A program made the position numbers and the translations under genes. The notes beneath the pieces are model-generated. The model saw only the letters and a program-made list of their open reading frames with translations. It was not told where the DNA came from and made no database searches. Shown piece after piece: positions 37,571 through 48,438 of a stretch of DNA of 64,000 bases (its first letter is position 1; every line of letters begins with the position of its first letter). Source of the stretch: Nitrosomonadaceae bacterium (GTDB taxonomy: Bacteria > Pseudomonadota > Gammaproteobacteria > Burkholderiales > Nitrosomonadaceae); contig PBKR01000032.1 in the NCBI GenBank assembly GCA_002721545.1, positions 157,585-221,584 of the forward strand, written 5' to 3'.

Positions 37571-38911
37571 TTAATTATTTTTTTCTTTTTTTATAGCCCC
37601 TACTACAACAGCCACCATCTCTTCTGGAGGAATACGTCTCTGGAACGCATCTTTAATCTGCGCCACTGTAACACTATCAACAGCATTCACGTAATCATCT
37701 AGAAAAGTAAGGGGCAGCTTATAAAATCCTATTACCGCAAGATACCCCATGATTTTCTTATTACTGTCTAGACGCAAAGGAAAACCTCCAATAATATTCC
37801 CCTTTGCAGCAATCAACTCTTTCTCGGTTGGCCCTTTAGCAACAAAATTAGCTAAAACTTTTTGTGTAATCATTAAAGCTTTTTCAGATTGATCTTTTTT
37901 GGTCTGCAAACCAATTTGAAACGGTCCCGACTGCTTTAATGGGAAAAAACCACTGTGAACACTGTAAGCTAGCCCACGTTTCTGTCGAATCTCTTCCATT
38001 AAGCGAGACGCAAATCCACCGCCACCAAGAATATAATTTCCTACTAATAATGGATAGTAATCTGGGTCATCTCGCTTTAGCCCTAGATAACCTAACAAAA
38101 TATGGCTTTGTGATGCAGGATGCATAATTCTTTTAATATTAGAAACAGGTTTAGACGCCGATGGTATTATTTTAACAGTCTTACCCCGCGGCAAATCCTT
38201 TGATAATGTCTCGGCGATCATAGCCGCTTCAACACGACTTATATCACCCATAATTGAAATTACAGAATTTTCAGCCAAATAATGAGACTGATAAAAATCA
38301 ATTAAATCTTTACGCTTTAATCTACTTAATGTATCTATTTCACCAGAACCTCTCAACCCATAAGGATGCGACCCATATAACATTTTTGTTAGCGTATGAT
38401 TTGCAATGTAGCTAGGCTTAGTCTCTGCTTCTTTTAGCCATGAAATTACTCTCGCTCGTTCTCTTTCTAATACTTTTTCAGGAAACTCTGGGCGCTGTAT
38501 CACTTTAAAAAAAATATCTAACGCTTGGCTACGTTCATTTTTATTACTTAAGGTTCGAAGTAAAACACCAGCACGATCTGGATCAAATCGAATACTTAGC
38601 TCTGCACCAACATCAGCTAGCGACTTAGATATTTTATCTTCAGATAAACCGCCCGCCCCAAGGTCAAGAAGCTTTAAAGTCAAATTTGCACAACCCGATT
38701 TTTCGGGGATATCAGCACCACTACCCGCACTAAAATCTATTCCTATATCAAGTATTGGCAAACCATGATTCTCTATAAAAAATACCCGCGCACCAGAAGA
38801 GGTTTGCCAATGCTGAATAGGAAGGGTAGCTAGGGTCCACTGTGGATAAACCCCCAAAAGTAAAATAATAAAAAAGAAAATTGATTTTAATGAAGCCATT
38901 TTCCTAAGCAA
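37571..38911 (-). CDS. M16-family peptidase-like protein, apparently lacking the HxxEH zinc site
   Basis: M16 fold motifs (GGFASRLMEEIRQKRGLAYSVHSGF); position of HxxEH reads CANLTLKLLDLG. Confidence 0.9.
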   Translation of the reverse strand: MLRKMASLKSIFFFIILLLGVYPQWTLATLPIQHWQTSSGARVFFIENHGLPILDIGIDFSAGSGADIPEKSGCANLTLKLLDLGAGGLSEDKISKSLADVGAELSIRFDPDRAGVLLRTLSNKNERSQALDIFFKVIQRPEFPEKVLERERARVISWLKEAETKPSYIANHTLTKMLYGSHPYGLRGSGEIDTLSRLKRKDLIDFYQSHYLAENSVISIMGDISRVEAAMIAETLSKDLPRGKTVKIIPSASKPVSNIKRIMHPASQSHILLGYLGLKRDDPDYYPLLVGNYILGGGGFASRLMEEIRQKRGLAYSVHSGFFPLKQSGPFQIGLQTKKDQSEKALMITQKVLANFVAKGPTEKELIAAKGNIIGGFPLRLDSNKKIMGYLAVIGFYKLPLTFLDDYVNAVDSVTVAQIKDAFQRRIPPEEMVAVVVGAIKKEKNN

Positions 38912-38943
38912 TCTTTATATAAGCCTACTTTAAATTAATATAT

Positions 38944-40398
38944 TTAATGACGTAATTTTGAAGATGGATAAATAGTATCTCTTTCCTCTATTAGCTGAGG
39001 GTTAAGTACTGCCACTGTCAAGCTGTCATCTATTAGATATTTTATTACTACATCACGAACCTGCTTAGCAGTAACAGCCTTCAGCTTATTTATAATCGTA
39101 TCTAAATTATGATATGACAACCCGACAGATTCTAATTGACCAATCTGCATCGCTTGATAAAACATTGAATCAAGTCGAAATACGTGACTAGATAACACCT
39201 GTGCTTTAGCCCGAGAGAGCTCCTTCTCAGTTACGCCAACACTGGCTATTCTTGCAATTTCATTACGCAAAGCTGCCTCTAACTCATCTGCTGACCTCCC
39301 TTCACTTGGCGTGCCATTCAAAAAAAACATACTGGGGCCACGCCCTACTGAATCGTAATCAGCATTTATCGAAATAGCAATTTGTTGATCACGAACCAAT
39401 TCTTTATTTAATCTTGCTGACTCATTACCATCTAATATTCCTACTAACATCTCCAATGCATAAGGCTCCCAGTCATTATCTACATCACGTAAAATCGGCG
39501 CATGATACCCCATAATAAGATAAGGCATCTTAGCCGGGGCTTTTACTTCTATCCGTTTAATTCCCGTTTGCACCACTTCTTGCTGCGGCTTACGTAAAGC
39601 TAAAGATAATATAGGACGAGATTCAATATTTCCATAATATTTTTGTGCTAAAAAATATACTTCTTTTGGATCTACATCCCCCACTATTACTAATACGGCA
39701 TTGTTAGGAGCATACCAGCGGTCATACCATTCCTGGGTATCAGCAACACTCATATTCTCCAAGTCACTCATCCAACCAACAATTGGGCGCCTGTATGGAT
39801 GCGACTGATATGCAACAGACATTATTTTTTCATATAAAAGAGCATGTGGCTGGTCATCCGTACGTAACCGACGCTCCTCCATTACAACTTTAATTTCTTT
39901 GGCAAACTCTTCTTTTGTCAGAACCAAATTACGCATTCGATCAGCTTCTAATTTCATAGCCAGCGCTAAATTAGATTTGTGTAGCTGTTGGAAATAACCC
40001 GTATAATCACGACTAGTAAATGCATTATCACGCCCACCTACTGCTGCTATTTTTTTAGAAAAATCGCCTTTACTAACATTTCTAGTTCCCTTAAACATCA
40101 TATGCTCCAATACGTGAGCAACACCAGTAGTACCATTCAGTTCATCAATACTTCCTGCCTTATACCATATTTGAGATACAACTACTGGAGAACGATGATC
40201 TTCCTTAATAATTATTTTTAGACCATTAGCAAGAATGTACTCATGAGGATTAGCAAAAGCTTCAGAAGTAACAAATATAGCTAATATGAAAATAAAACCT
40301 GCTAACCTACAAAGTTGAAAATACAAACTGGAATTTAATTTCATTTTTAACAACCTAATATTAATATAATAGAATAAAATTTCACTTATTACGCCCAA
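38944..40398 (-). CDS. M16-family zinc peptidase
   Basis: HVLEHMMFKGT zinc motif; signal peptide after the internal start MKLNSSLYF. Confidence 0.93.
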   Translation of the reverse strand: MGVISEILFYYINIRLLKMKLNSSLYFQLCRLAGFIFILAIFVTSEAFANPHEYILANGLKIIIKEDHRSPVVVSQIWYKAGSIDELNGTTGVAHVLEHMMFKGTRNVSKGDFSKKIAAVGGRDNAFTSRDYTGYFQQLHKSNLALAMKLEADRMRNLVLTKEEFAKEIKVVMEERRLRTDDQPHALLYEKIMSVAYQSHPYRRPIVGWMSDLENMSVADTQEWYDRWYAPNNAVLVIVGDVDPKEVYFLAQKYYGNIESRPILSLALRKPQQEVVQTGIKRIEVKAPAKMPYLIMGYHAPILRDVDNDWEPYALEMLVGILDGNESARLNKELVRDQQIAISINADYDSVGRGPSMFFLNGTPSEGRSADELEAALRNEIARIASVGVTEKELSRAKAQVLSSHVFRLDSMFYQAMQIGQLESVGLSYHNLDTIINKLKAVTAKQVRDVVIKYLIDDSLTVAVLNPQLIEERDTIYPSSKLRH

Positions 40399-40520
40399 CG
40401 ATAAACCAATTTAATTTGACAGCCTATCAAAATGAAAAGTTTCACTAAATATAAGAACAGTCTAATCCAAACCAAATTTTTATTTCCTTACCAAATGACC
40501 ATCACCAGTCGAGGCTTATC

Positions 40521-41414
40521 ATGACCTGGGGAAACCTAGGGAGGCGCTTATCAAGCTTACTAAGCAACGGCAAAATAGATGAGAATCTCTATGAAGAGTT
40601 AGAAACGATATTACTTACCGCCGATGTAGGTATACATGCTACCACCTGGCTACTTAACGCATTACGCAAACAAGTAAAGCAAGAGGGTTTAACTAATGCA
40701 ACAGAATTAAAAAAAGCACTAAAAGAAACTTTATCTGCTTTACTTTCCCCGCTCGAGCACACCTTTGATTCTAGCACAGAGAAACCATTTGTTATTATGA
40801 TTACAGGTGTAAATGGTGTAGGAAAAACCACATCTGTTGGTAAGCTTGCAAATTATTTTCAATCCCAAAAGAAATCCGTATTACTTGCCGCCGGCGACAC
40901 GTTTCGAGCAGCTGCTCGCGAACAACTAATTATTTGGGGAGAACGCAATCATATATCTGTCATTTCACAAGACACCAATAAAAAACAAAGTGGCGACCCT
41001 GCTGCAATTATTTTTGATGCAATTAATGCCGCCAATGCACGTAATATAGATATTGTATTGGCAGATACCGCCGGCCGCCTAACAACACAATTACATCTTA
41101 TGGAAGAAATCAAAAAAATAAAAAGAGTTATCTCAAAAGCGAATAAAAGTGCACCTCATGAAGTGTTATTAGTCCTTGATGCCAATACTGGCCAAAATGC
41201 TACCAGTCAATTGCAAGCATTTGATGAGGCATTAAACATTACAGGTATTATACTTACTAAACTTGATGGCACTGCCAAAGGCGGGGTAATTGCAGCTATT
41301 GCTATGCAGCGAAAACAAAACCCAATTCCTTTATATTTTATTGGGACAGGTGAGGATATTAAGGATTTGCAACCTTTTGATGCAAAAAAATTTATAGAGG
41401 CTTTATTCGATTAA
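40521..41414 (+). CDS. ftsY: Signal recognition particle receptor FtsY
   Basis: GVNGVGKTTSVGKLA, AAGDTFRAAAREQL, DTAGRL, TKLDGTAKGG. Confidence 0.96.
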   Translation: MTWGNLGRRLSSLLSNGKIDENLYEELETILLTADVGIHATTWLLNALRKQVKQEGLTNATELKKALKETLSALLSPLEHTFDSSTEKPFVIMITGVNGVGKTTSVGKLANYFQSQKKSVLLAAGDTFRAAAREQLIIWGERNHISVISQDTNKKQSGDPAAIIFDAINAANARNIDIVLADTAGRLTTQLHLMEEIKKIKRVISKANKSAPHEVLLVLDANTGQNATSQLQAFDEALNITGIILTKLDGTAKGGVIAAIAMQRKQNPIPLYFIGTGEDIKDLQPFDAKKFIEALFD

Positions 41415-41460
41415 TTTTTCTACACTTAATGAAATATCTCTGTAATCTAAAAATTTTTAT

Positions 41461-42114
41461 ATGATTATCTTCAGCAATATCTATAAACGCTATCCAAATG
41501 GATTTGAGGCTGTAAAAAATATTGCCTTCACTATTAATCAAGGAGAAATGGTTTTTATAACCGGGCCCTCTGGTGCCGGCAAAAGTACGATTTTAAAATT
41601 AATTGGGGCTATCGAACGCCCTACAGCTGGTGATATTATTGTCAATCATCATAATGTTAGTAAATTAAAAAGCCGTACAATTCCATTTTTAAGACGTAAC
41701 ATTGGCATGGTTTTCCAAGATCAAAAAATTTTATTTGATCGTTCAGTATTTGAAAATATTATCCTACCTTTACAAATATGTGGCCTTGATCGTCAATCAG
41801 CAATTCAGCGAGTCCATGCAGCCCTAGATAAAGTAGGGTTATTAGGCAAAGAAAAAAACCTTCCTATTACACTATCAGGTGGTGAGCGACAAAGATTATG
41901 TATAGCTCGTGCTGTAGTCAATCGACCCTCTATTCTTGTTGCCGATGAGCCAACTGCCTATCTCGATAAGAGCGATACAAAGGACATTATGAATATGTTT
42001 GAATCATTTCATAATGTAGGCGTAACGGTACTGATTACCACCCCTAATACAGATGTTTCTACATATTCCCAGCACCGTATTTTAACTTTAAATCAAGGAG
42101 AGCTAATAGCATGA
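41461..42114 (+). CDS. ftsE: Cell division ATP-binding protein FtsE
   Basis: GPSGAGKST, LSGGERQRLCIARA, ADEPTAYLD; next to ftsX. Confidence 0.95.
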   Translation: MIIFSNIYKRYPNGFEAVKNIAFTINQGEMVFITGPSGAGKSTILKLIGAIERPTAGDIIVNHHNVSKLKSRTIPFLRRNIGMVFQDQKILFDRSVFENIILPLQICGLDRQSAIQRVHAALDKVGLLGKEKNLPITLSGGERQRLCIARAVVNRPSILVADEPTAYLDKSDTKDIMNMFESFHNVGVTVLITTPNTDVSTYSQHRILTLNQGELIA

Positions 42115-43001
42115 GCACTTGGCTTTCTTATCACTGGCATGCATTTTTTCTATCTCTTAGAAGATTATTTGAAGCACCATTTACAAGCTTATTAAATATT
42201 ATTGTAATAGGTATTGCTTTCAGCTTCCCTACTGGCATGTATATGCTACTAGATAACATTCAGAATTTGTCTGGTCAGTTGTCAGGAGCGCCACAATTAA
42301 GTATATTTTTAAAGTCTGATACAAACAAAGCTGCCATAGAAAGATTAAAATCACATTTAAAACAGCATCCAGAGATTGCAAATTTCCAGTTCATTTCTAA
42401 AGAAGATGCTCTAAAACAATTAGAAAAAGAAGGCGGGCTAGCTGATGTATTAAATAGCCTAACAAGAAACCCATTACCTGATGCATTCATAATTGATGCC
42501 AAAGATACTTCTCCTGAAACACTAAAAAGATTACGAGCAGAAATGCTAGACTGGCCCAATTCTGAGCATGTTCAACTTGATTCTACTTGGATGGAAAAAT
42601 TAAATGCATTAATAAAACTTGGGGCATTAGTGGTTCTGATACTTACAATCTTATTAAGCTCTGCTTTAATAATAATAACTTTCAACACTATTCGCTTACA
42701 AATTCTTACAAAACGCGATGAAATTGAAGTGTCAAAACTGATTGGAGCGACTAGTAATTTTATACGGCGGCCTTTTCTATATTTTGGCGCAATTCAGAGC
42801 ATGGCAGGAGGAGCTATAGCATGGCTTATTGTAGCCATAATAATAACTTTAATAAATGATGAGTTATTAAATATGATACAAATATACACCATTAATTTTC
42901 AATTAACCCATATTTCTTATGAAGACAGCATCTTTCTATTATTATTTTCATTTTGGCTAGGTTGGCTAGGATCGTGGCTATCGGTTACAAGCCACCTATA
43001 A
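42111..43001 (+). CDS. ftsX: Cell division protein FtsX
   Basis: Multi-TM permease overlapping ftsE by 4 nt; EVSKLIGATSNFIRRPFLYFG. Confidence 0.94.
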   Translation: MSTWLSYHWHAFFLSLRRLFEAPFTSLLNIIVIGIAFSFPTGMYMLLDNIQNLSGQLSGAPQLSIFLKSDTNKAAIERLKSHLKQHPEIANFQFISKEDALKQLEKEGGLADVLNSLTRNPLPDAFIIDAKDTSPETLKRLRAEMLDWPNSEHVQLDSTWMEKLNALIKLGALVVLILTILLSSALIIITFNTIRLQILTKRDEIEVSKLIGATSNFIRRPFLYFGAIQSMAGGAIAWLIVAIIITLINDELLNMIQIYTINFQLTHISYEDSIFLLLFSFWLGWLGSWLSVTSHL

Positions 43002-43120
43002 CAAATAGAATCCTAAATAACTATAAAAAACGCCATCTTATCTACAGAAACTTTTAAGACAATTAGCACTCAAAGCCATAAAGATGTTAAAATTAATAGT
43101 TATAATATAAGGAGCAAGCA

Positions 43121-43969
43121 ATGACTTTTGATTTAGCAATGCCTACAGCTAGTGGTAGCATTGAAGGTTATATCAGATCTGCTAATAGTTTTCCAATGCT
43201 TTCTCAGGAAGAGGAAATTAGACTAGCACGCCGTCTTAGAGACAAAGAAGATATAAATTCTGCGCGCCAATTAGTACTCTCCCATTTACGTGTCGTAGTT
43301 GCTGTTGCAAGAGGCTATAAAGGTTATGGTCTACCACAGGCTGACCTAATTCAAGAGGGAAATGTTGGTCTTATGAAAGCGGTCAAGAGATTTGATCCAG
43401 AACGTGGCATCCGACTTGTGTCATTTGCCATACACTGGATTAAAGCGGAGATCAATGAATTTATATTGCGAAATTGGCGCCTTGTGAAAATTGCAGCTAC
43501 AAAAGCGCAGCGTAAATTATTCTTTAATCTTCGTAGCTTGAAACAGAATCTTGATACTATGGGCCCAAACGAGGCTGATGCTATTGCAAAAAAATTGAGC
43601 GTTAAGACTGAAGAAGTAATAGAAATGGAAACGCGTTTTAATGGACGCGATATTTCAGTTGAACCAATTTCTCAAGATAGTGATGAAGCTTGCTACAATC
43701 CTATTGCCTACCTTACAGATGGCAGTGAGCCGTCACAAATATTAGAGGCACAAGAAAATAATCATCTAAATAATAAAAAGCTTAAACAAGCATTAGCTAA
43801 TTTAGATCCACGTAGTTGCCGAATTATAAAAGCCCGCTGGTTACGTGGGGAAAAAGCTGTGACACTTCAGAAGCTTGCTGAAGAATTAGGGGTATCTGCT
43901 GAACGCATCCGACAAATAGAAGTTAAAGCACTTCAAAAGATGCGCGTGATGATGGAGCCCAACTTATAA
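43121..43969 (+). CDS. rpoH: RNA polymerase sigma-32 factor RpoH
   Basis: LSQEEEIRLARRL, DLIQEGNVGLMKAVKRFDPERGIRLVSFAIHWIKAEINEFILRNWRLVK. Confidence 0.96.
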   Translation: MTFDLAMPTASGSIEGYIRSANSFPMLSQEEEIRLARRLRDKEDINSARQLVLSHLRVVVAVARGYKGYGLPQADLIQEGNVGLMKAVKRFDPERGIRLVSFAIHWIKAEINEFILRNWRLVKIAATKAQRKLFFNLRSLKQNLDTMGPNEADAIAKKLSVKTEEVIEMETRFNGRDISVEPISQDSDEACYNPIAYLTDGSEPSQILEAQENNHLNNKKLKQALANLDPRSCRIIKARWLRGEKAVTLQKLAEELGVSAERIRQIEVKALQKMRVMMEPNL

Positions 43970-44034
43970 AAATATTACTTAAATTTACAGCTCTCTATAA
44001 AAAATTTAATAGCTAATGAACAGAATTTAAATAA

Positions 44035-44343
44035 TTAGCTCTGATTCTGTTTATTCTTTTCCCATTGTTCTGGCGTCAGTGTTTTTATAGATAATGCATG
44101 AATCTCATGCGCCATTTTTTCCCCTAGAGCACGATAAACTAGCTTATGCTGTTCTACCATGTTCTTATCTCGAAATTCAATACTGACAATAATTGCATTA
44201 AAATGCTGGCCATCATCACCTTCTACATGAATAAATTCACATTGTAAGGCATTCTCAATATGTATCTTTATGCTTTCTGATGTAACCATTCTGAACCTCT
44301 CTAATTTAGAAAAAATTTTATTTTTTGCCTTATCTTTATTCAA
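44035..44343 (-). CDS. BolA/IbaG-family protein
   Basis: CEFIHVEGDDGQHFNAIIVS...EQHKLVYRALGEKMAHEIHALSIKTLTPEQW; likely start at the internal MVTSES. Confidence 0.92.
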   Translation of the reverse strand: MNKDKAKNKIFSKLERFRMVTSESIKIHIENALQCEFIHVEGDDGQHFNAIIVSIEFRDKNMVEQHKLVYRALGEKMAHEIHALSIKTLTPEQWEKNKQNQS

Positions 44344-44354
44344 AAAATAATACT

Positions 44355-45110
44355 TTATTGACGAAGCTTGTACCCTACTCTAAGCATATGCAATGTTATC
44401 AATGATACTGCTAAAAAAGAGATTACTACAATCATAAGACTAAAATAGGGTGATATATCTGAAACACCAAAAAATCCGTAGCGAAAACCATCGATCACAT
44501 AGAAAAAAGGGTTAAAGCGTGAAACGTTTTCCCAAAAAGGTGGCAGCGAATGAATTGTATAAAATACTCCTGACAAAAAAGTCAGTGGCAAGATAACAAA
44601 ATTCTGAAATGCAGCAAGCTGATCAAATTTTTCTGCCCAAATAGCAGCAATAATACCTAAGGCCCCCAGAAACCCGTTACCTATTAAGGCAAAAACAAAA
44701 ACCCAAAGAAGCGATTGTAGCGATATATCAAAGAAAATTAAAATTACCAAATAAATACCAATTCCTACTAAAAACCCACGAATTATAGATGCTAATACAT
44801 AAGCCACAAATATTTCCATATAAGATAATGGAGACAATAGAACAAAAACAATACTTCCAGATATCTTTGATTGAATTAAGCTGGATGATGAATTTGCAAA
44901 AGAATTTTGTAACATGGCCATCATAATCAGGCCTGGAATCAAAAAGGTTGTATATGTAATACCAGGATATGCCTGAATACGATCCTCCAGCATATGAGAG
45001 AAAATTAGCAAATAAATTAAAGTTGCCATCATTGGTGCAAATATGGACTGAAGGCCTACTTTAAAAAATCGTGACAGCTCCTTATGAAGAAGAGTATAGA
45101 ATCCACTCAT
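44355..45110 (-). CDS. ABC-2 type transporter permease
   Basis: Six-TM; PGLIMMAMLQNSFANSSSSLIQSKISGSI; downstream partner of the ATPase. Confidence 0.92.
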   Translation of the reverse strand: MSGFYTLLHKELSRFFKVGLQSIFAPMMATLIYLLIFSHMLEDRIQAYPGITYTTFLIPGLIMMAMLQNSFANSSSSLIQSKISGSIVFVLLSPLSYMEIFVAYVLASIIRGFLVGIGIYLVILIFFDISLQSLLWVFVFALIGNGFLGALGIIAAIWAEKFDQLAAFQNFVILPLTFLSGVFYTIHSLPPFWENVSRFNPFFYVIDGFRYGFFGVSDISPYFSLMIVVISFLAVSLITLHMLRVGYKLRQ

Positions 45111-46024
45111 TCAAACCCCACATCATCTGCTTTATCCATAATTTGTACAAAAATGTTTTCAAGGTCTGGTTGTATTACCTCCATTTCTAATATCTTAATC
45201 TGCTCTACACGCAATGTCGCCAATACGCCCTCAATACTAGAATAACTATTTATTTTCAATATAAAGCAATTATCAGTATAATTTTCTACTAATGATTGCA
45301 GCTTAATTGGTAATATATCAGGAGATAAGCGTAGCCTTATCAAACAACCATTAGAAGTATTTATAAGATTTTTAGTACTATCAAGTGCTACAATTTTTCC
45401 TTGCTTTAGCATACCAATACGGCTACATAAAGCTTCCGCCTCATCTAGATAATGGGTAGTAAGTACAATGGTATGGCCATCATGGTTTAACTGTTTTATA
45501 AAATTCCACAGCGACTGACGTAATTCCACATCCACACCAGCAGTAGGCTCATCCAATATTATCACTGGTGGCTTATGTACTAATGCCTGTGCCACTAATA
45601 CACGACGCTTCATTCCGCCTGATAATGTGCGCATATTAGAGCTCTCTTTATCACTTAGGCCTAAATTATTAAGCACTTCATCTATCCAATTATCATTATT
45701 TCTTAAACCATAATAACCAGATTGAATAGAAAGCATTTCTCGTACAGTAAAAAATGGGTCAAAAACTAACTCTTGTGGTACTACCCCAACTATACGGCGA
45801 GCTTCACGATAATTTACTACTACATCATGGCCCAATATTCTTGCTATACCATTGCTAGGGAATATTAACCCTGCAAGCACATTGATTAACGTAGTCTTCC
45901 CAGCACCATTTGGACCTAATAAGGCAAAAAATTCCCCTTGTTCAATTTTAAGATTGATGTCTAATAGGGCATCTACTACCCCAAAGTGTTTGTATACCTT
46001 ATTTACTTCAATTGCTGGGGTCAT
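45107..46024 (-). CDS. ABC transporter ATP-binding protein
   Basis: GPNGAGKTTLINVLAG, LSGGMKRRVLVAQAL, LDEPTAGVD. Confidence 0.94.
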   Translation of the reverse strand: MTPAIEVNKVYKHFGVVDALLDINLKIEQGEFFALLGPNGAGKTTLINVLAGLIFPSNGIARILGHDVVVNYREARRIVGVVPQELVFDPFFTVREMLSIQSGYYGLRNNDNWIDEVLNNLGLSDKESSNMRTLSGGMKRRVLVAQALVHKPPVIILDEPTAGVDVELRQSLWNFIKQLNHDGHTIVLTTHYLDEAEALCSRIGMLKQGKIVALDSTKNLINTSNGCLIRLRLSPDILPIKLQSLVENYTDNCFILKINSYSSIEGVLATLRVEQIKILEMEVIQPDLENIFVQIMDKADDVGFE

Positions 46025-46146
46025 TGAGAAATTAAATTTTAAGAAATATTTACTATAGATTTAGCCATCAATTCTTACTATAGTAAAGGCAAGAATTTAG
46101 ATAAATAGAGGCACTATAAATATTTATTAATGGTGCCCATTAAGTA

Positions 46147-46434
46147 TTAATGTTGTACCAACGGAATTAATTCAGCAACACCATACAACTGGGAAAGATT
46201 TTTTAGGTTTTCTGGTATATTTGAAAAATATACCTGCTGATTATTTTTCTGCGCTCTTCTCTTCCACTCAAATAACATACTAACTGCAGATGAATCAATA
46301 TCTGTCACTTGAGCAAGATCAATAATTAAGTCATTTCGATCAAATAAACTAATTCCTTGCTCTAATATTTCTACTACGTTAATAATAGTTATAGGCCCTT
46401 GAACAATTATTTTGTCGTTATCACGTATAACCAT
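46147..46434 (-). CDS. mlaB: MlaB STAS-domain protein
   Basis: IIDLAQVTDIDSSAVSMLFEWKRRA; operon position. Confidence 0.9.
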   Translation of the reverse strand: MVIRDNDKIIVQGPITIINVVEILEQGISLFDRNDLIIDLAQVTDIDSSAVSMLFEWKRRAQKNNQQVYFSNIPENLKNLSQLYGVAELIPLVQH

Positions 46435-46435
46435 C

Positions 46436-47095
46436 TCACGCTTTCATGAACCGTATAACTAATGCTGCATTACTTTCTTTTAGTATAAGCTTACGATTTT
46501 TCTTATTAAGCGCTTTTATCAGCCCTTGCACTCCACCCGAACGAATTTTAGAATTAAATGAACCCCTGTAATTAATAACCAAGCTTATCCCTGCAACTGT
46601 TATATCATATACCTTCCAAGTATTATTATTTTTTTCCATACTGTAATCGATAGATATAGGCTGTCCATGCGATTGTATTACCTTGGTTTTTACCTTAACA
46701 CTATTTTTTCCAACCAAATCTGTAACCGGAGATACCTTTATAATATGATCACTATAAACAGCTAGCGCTTTATAGTAAGTTCGCACAAGTAACGTACGGA
46801 ATTCTTTTTCCAGCTCCTTTCTCTGCTGTGGGGAAGCTTTACGCCAATTCTTACCCATAGCAAGCCTCGTCATACGGGTAAAATTAAAATGTGGCAAAAT
46901 TTTTGATTTTACTAAATTAAGAATTTTTACTTTATCACCAGACTGGATATCCTTATCTTTCCTGATAATTTCAAGAACCTCTTGAGCTGTTTCTTCTACC
47001 AAAGTATCTGGCCTATTTTCAGCAGCCCCTACGACCGGTACTAATAACAACACAGATAACAACACTACAATAATACTAAAATTCTCTTTTCTCAT
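46436..47095 (-). CDS. mlaC: Phospholipid-binding protein MlaC
   Basis: Signal peptide; ILPHFNFTRMTRLAMGKNWRKASPQQRKEL. Confidence 0.95.
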   Translation of the reverse strand: MRKENFSIIVVLLSVLLLVPVVGAAENRPDTLVEETAQEVLEIIRKDKDIQSGDKVKILNLVKSKILPHFNFTRMTRLAMGKNWRKASPQQRKELEKEFRTLLVRTYYKALAVYSDHIIKVSPVTDLVGKNSVKVKTKVIQSHGQPISIDYSMEKNNNTWKVYDITVAGISLVINYRGSFNSKIRSGGVQGLIKALNKKNRKLILKESNAALVIRFMKA

Positions 47096-47158
47096 GATTT
47101 TTCTCTTTATTATTCTAAATAATTTAGGGCTTAATCTGGTACATTAAGATAACTAAAC

Positions 47159-47641
47159 TTAAAACTCACTACTACCTACTTTATCCTCTTCTGAGGCCTT
47201 ATCAAATAAAAATTGGCCAATCATTTCTTCCAGTACAAGAGCTGAGTTAGTTTTCATAATTTTATCACCATTTTGAAGCATATTTTCATCTCCCCCTGCA
47301 GCCAAACCTACATATTGCGCTCCAAGTAAGCCAGATGTAAGAATGCTAGCAAAAGTATCCTTGGGAAATTGATATCGGTCATCTATATTCATAGTTACTG
47401 CAGCATCAAATGTTTCGACACTAAATTGAATATCCATTACACGCCCAACTACTACACCAGCACTTTTTACAGGTGCCCTAATTTTCAAACCACCAATATT
47501 CTCAAAATTTCCAGTTATGGTATAGCTCTTATCCTCACTATAAGTGCCCAAATTTCCCACCTGTAAGGCTAATATTAATAATGCGCCAATCCCTGCAATA
47601 ACAAATAGACCTACCCATAAATCCATTTTTGCTCGCTGCAT
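47159..47641 (-). CDS. mlaD: MCE-domain protein MlaD
   Basis: DLWVGLFVIAGIGALLILALQVGN; GLLGAQYVGLAAGGDE. Confidence 0.95.
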   Translation of the reverse strand: MQRAKMDLWVGLFVIAGIGALLILALQVGNLGTYSEDKSYTITGNFENIGGLKIRAPVKSAGVVVGRVMDIQFSVETFDAAVTMNIDDRYQFPKDTFASILTSGLLGAQYVGLAAGGDENMLQNGDKIMKTNSALVLEEMIGQFLFDKASEEDKVGSSEF

Positions 47642-48438
47642 TAGCTGACTCCTCTAAACATAAATGAGGTCAAAACAAAATCTAAACCTAAAATTACAAG
47701 CGCCGAAGTTACTACAGTACGAGTAGTTGCACCAGAGACTCCTTCCGCTGTAGGTGGTGCATTATAGCCTTCAAAAACAGCAATTGCTGTAATAGCCACA
47801 CCAAATACGCAAGTTTTAATAATGCCGTTGACAATATCAAACCTAAAATCTACTACACTCTGCATTTGTGACCAGAAAGAACCTTCATCTACACCAATGA
47901 GTATTACTGCTACTAAATATCCACCAAATACTCCTATTGCAGAAAACATCGCGGCCAAAAGTGGCATCGAAATTACACCAGCCCAAAACCGTGGTGCCAC
48001 AACCCGAGAGATTGGATCTACAGCCATCATACCCATAGCCTCCAATTGCTCTGTTGCTTTCATTAAACCAATTTCAGCTGTAATAGCAGAACCAGCACGA
48101 CTAGCAAACAACAATCCAGCTACTACCGGCCCTAGCTCACGAACCAATGATAAAGCCACTAATGTCCCTACTGCAGTTTCTGCCCCAAATTTCTGTAAGG
48201 TCTCATATCCTTGTAAACCAAGAACCATCCCAACAAACAGCCCAGACACTAATATTATGACCATTGTTAGTACACCAGTGAAATATAATTCTCGGGCAAT
48301 CAAACCAAAACGCCGTATACTGGTACCCGATTTTAACAATATCAAACAAAAAAACCGGGCAGCATAACCTAGCTGCCATACACTATCGATCACTCGATGA
48401 CCAACATTTTGGATACCAATTACAATACGCCTAGGCAA
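47641..48438 (-). CDS. mlaE: Lipid asymmetry ABC permease MlaE
   Basis: LVRELGPVVAGLLFASRAGSAITAEIGLMKATEQLEAM. Confidence 0.96.
   Translation of the reverse strand: MPRRIVIGIQNVGHRVIDSVWQLGYAARFFCLILLKSGTSIRRFGLIARELYFTGVLTMVIILVSGLFVGMVLGLQGYETLQKFGAETAVGTLVALSLVRELGPVVAGLLFASRAGSAITAEIGLMKATEQLEAMGMMAVDPISRVVAPRFWAGVISMPLLAAMFSAIGVFGGYLVAVILIGVDEGSFWSQMQSVVDFRFDIVNGIIKTCVFGVAITAIAVFEGYNAPPTAEGVSGATTRTVVTSALVILGLDFVLTSFMFRGVS

Noticed and set aside
40521-41414. FtsY lacking the acidic A domain
   Set aside because: Short FtsY versions consisting mainly of the NG domain are common across bacteria.
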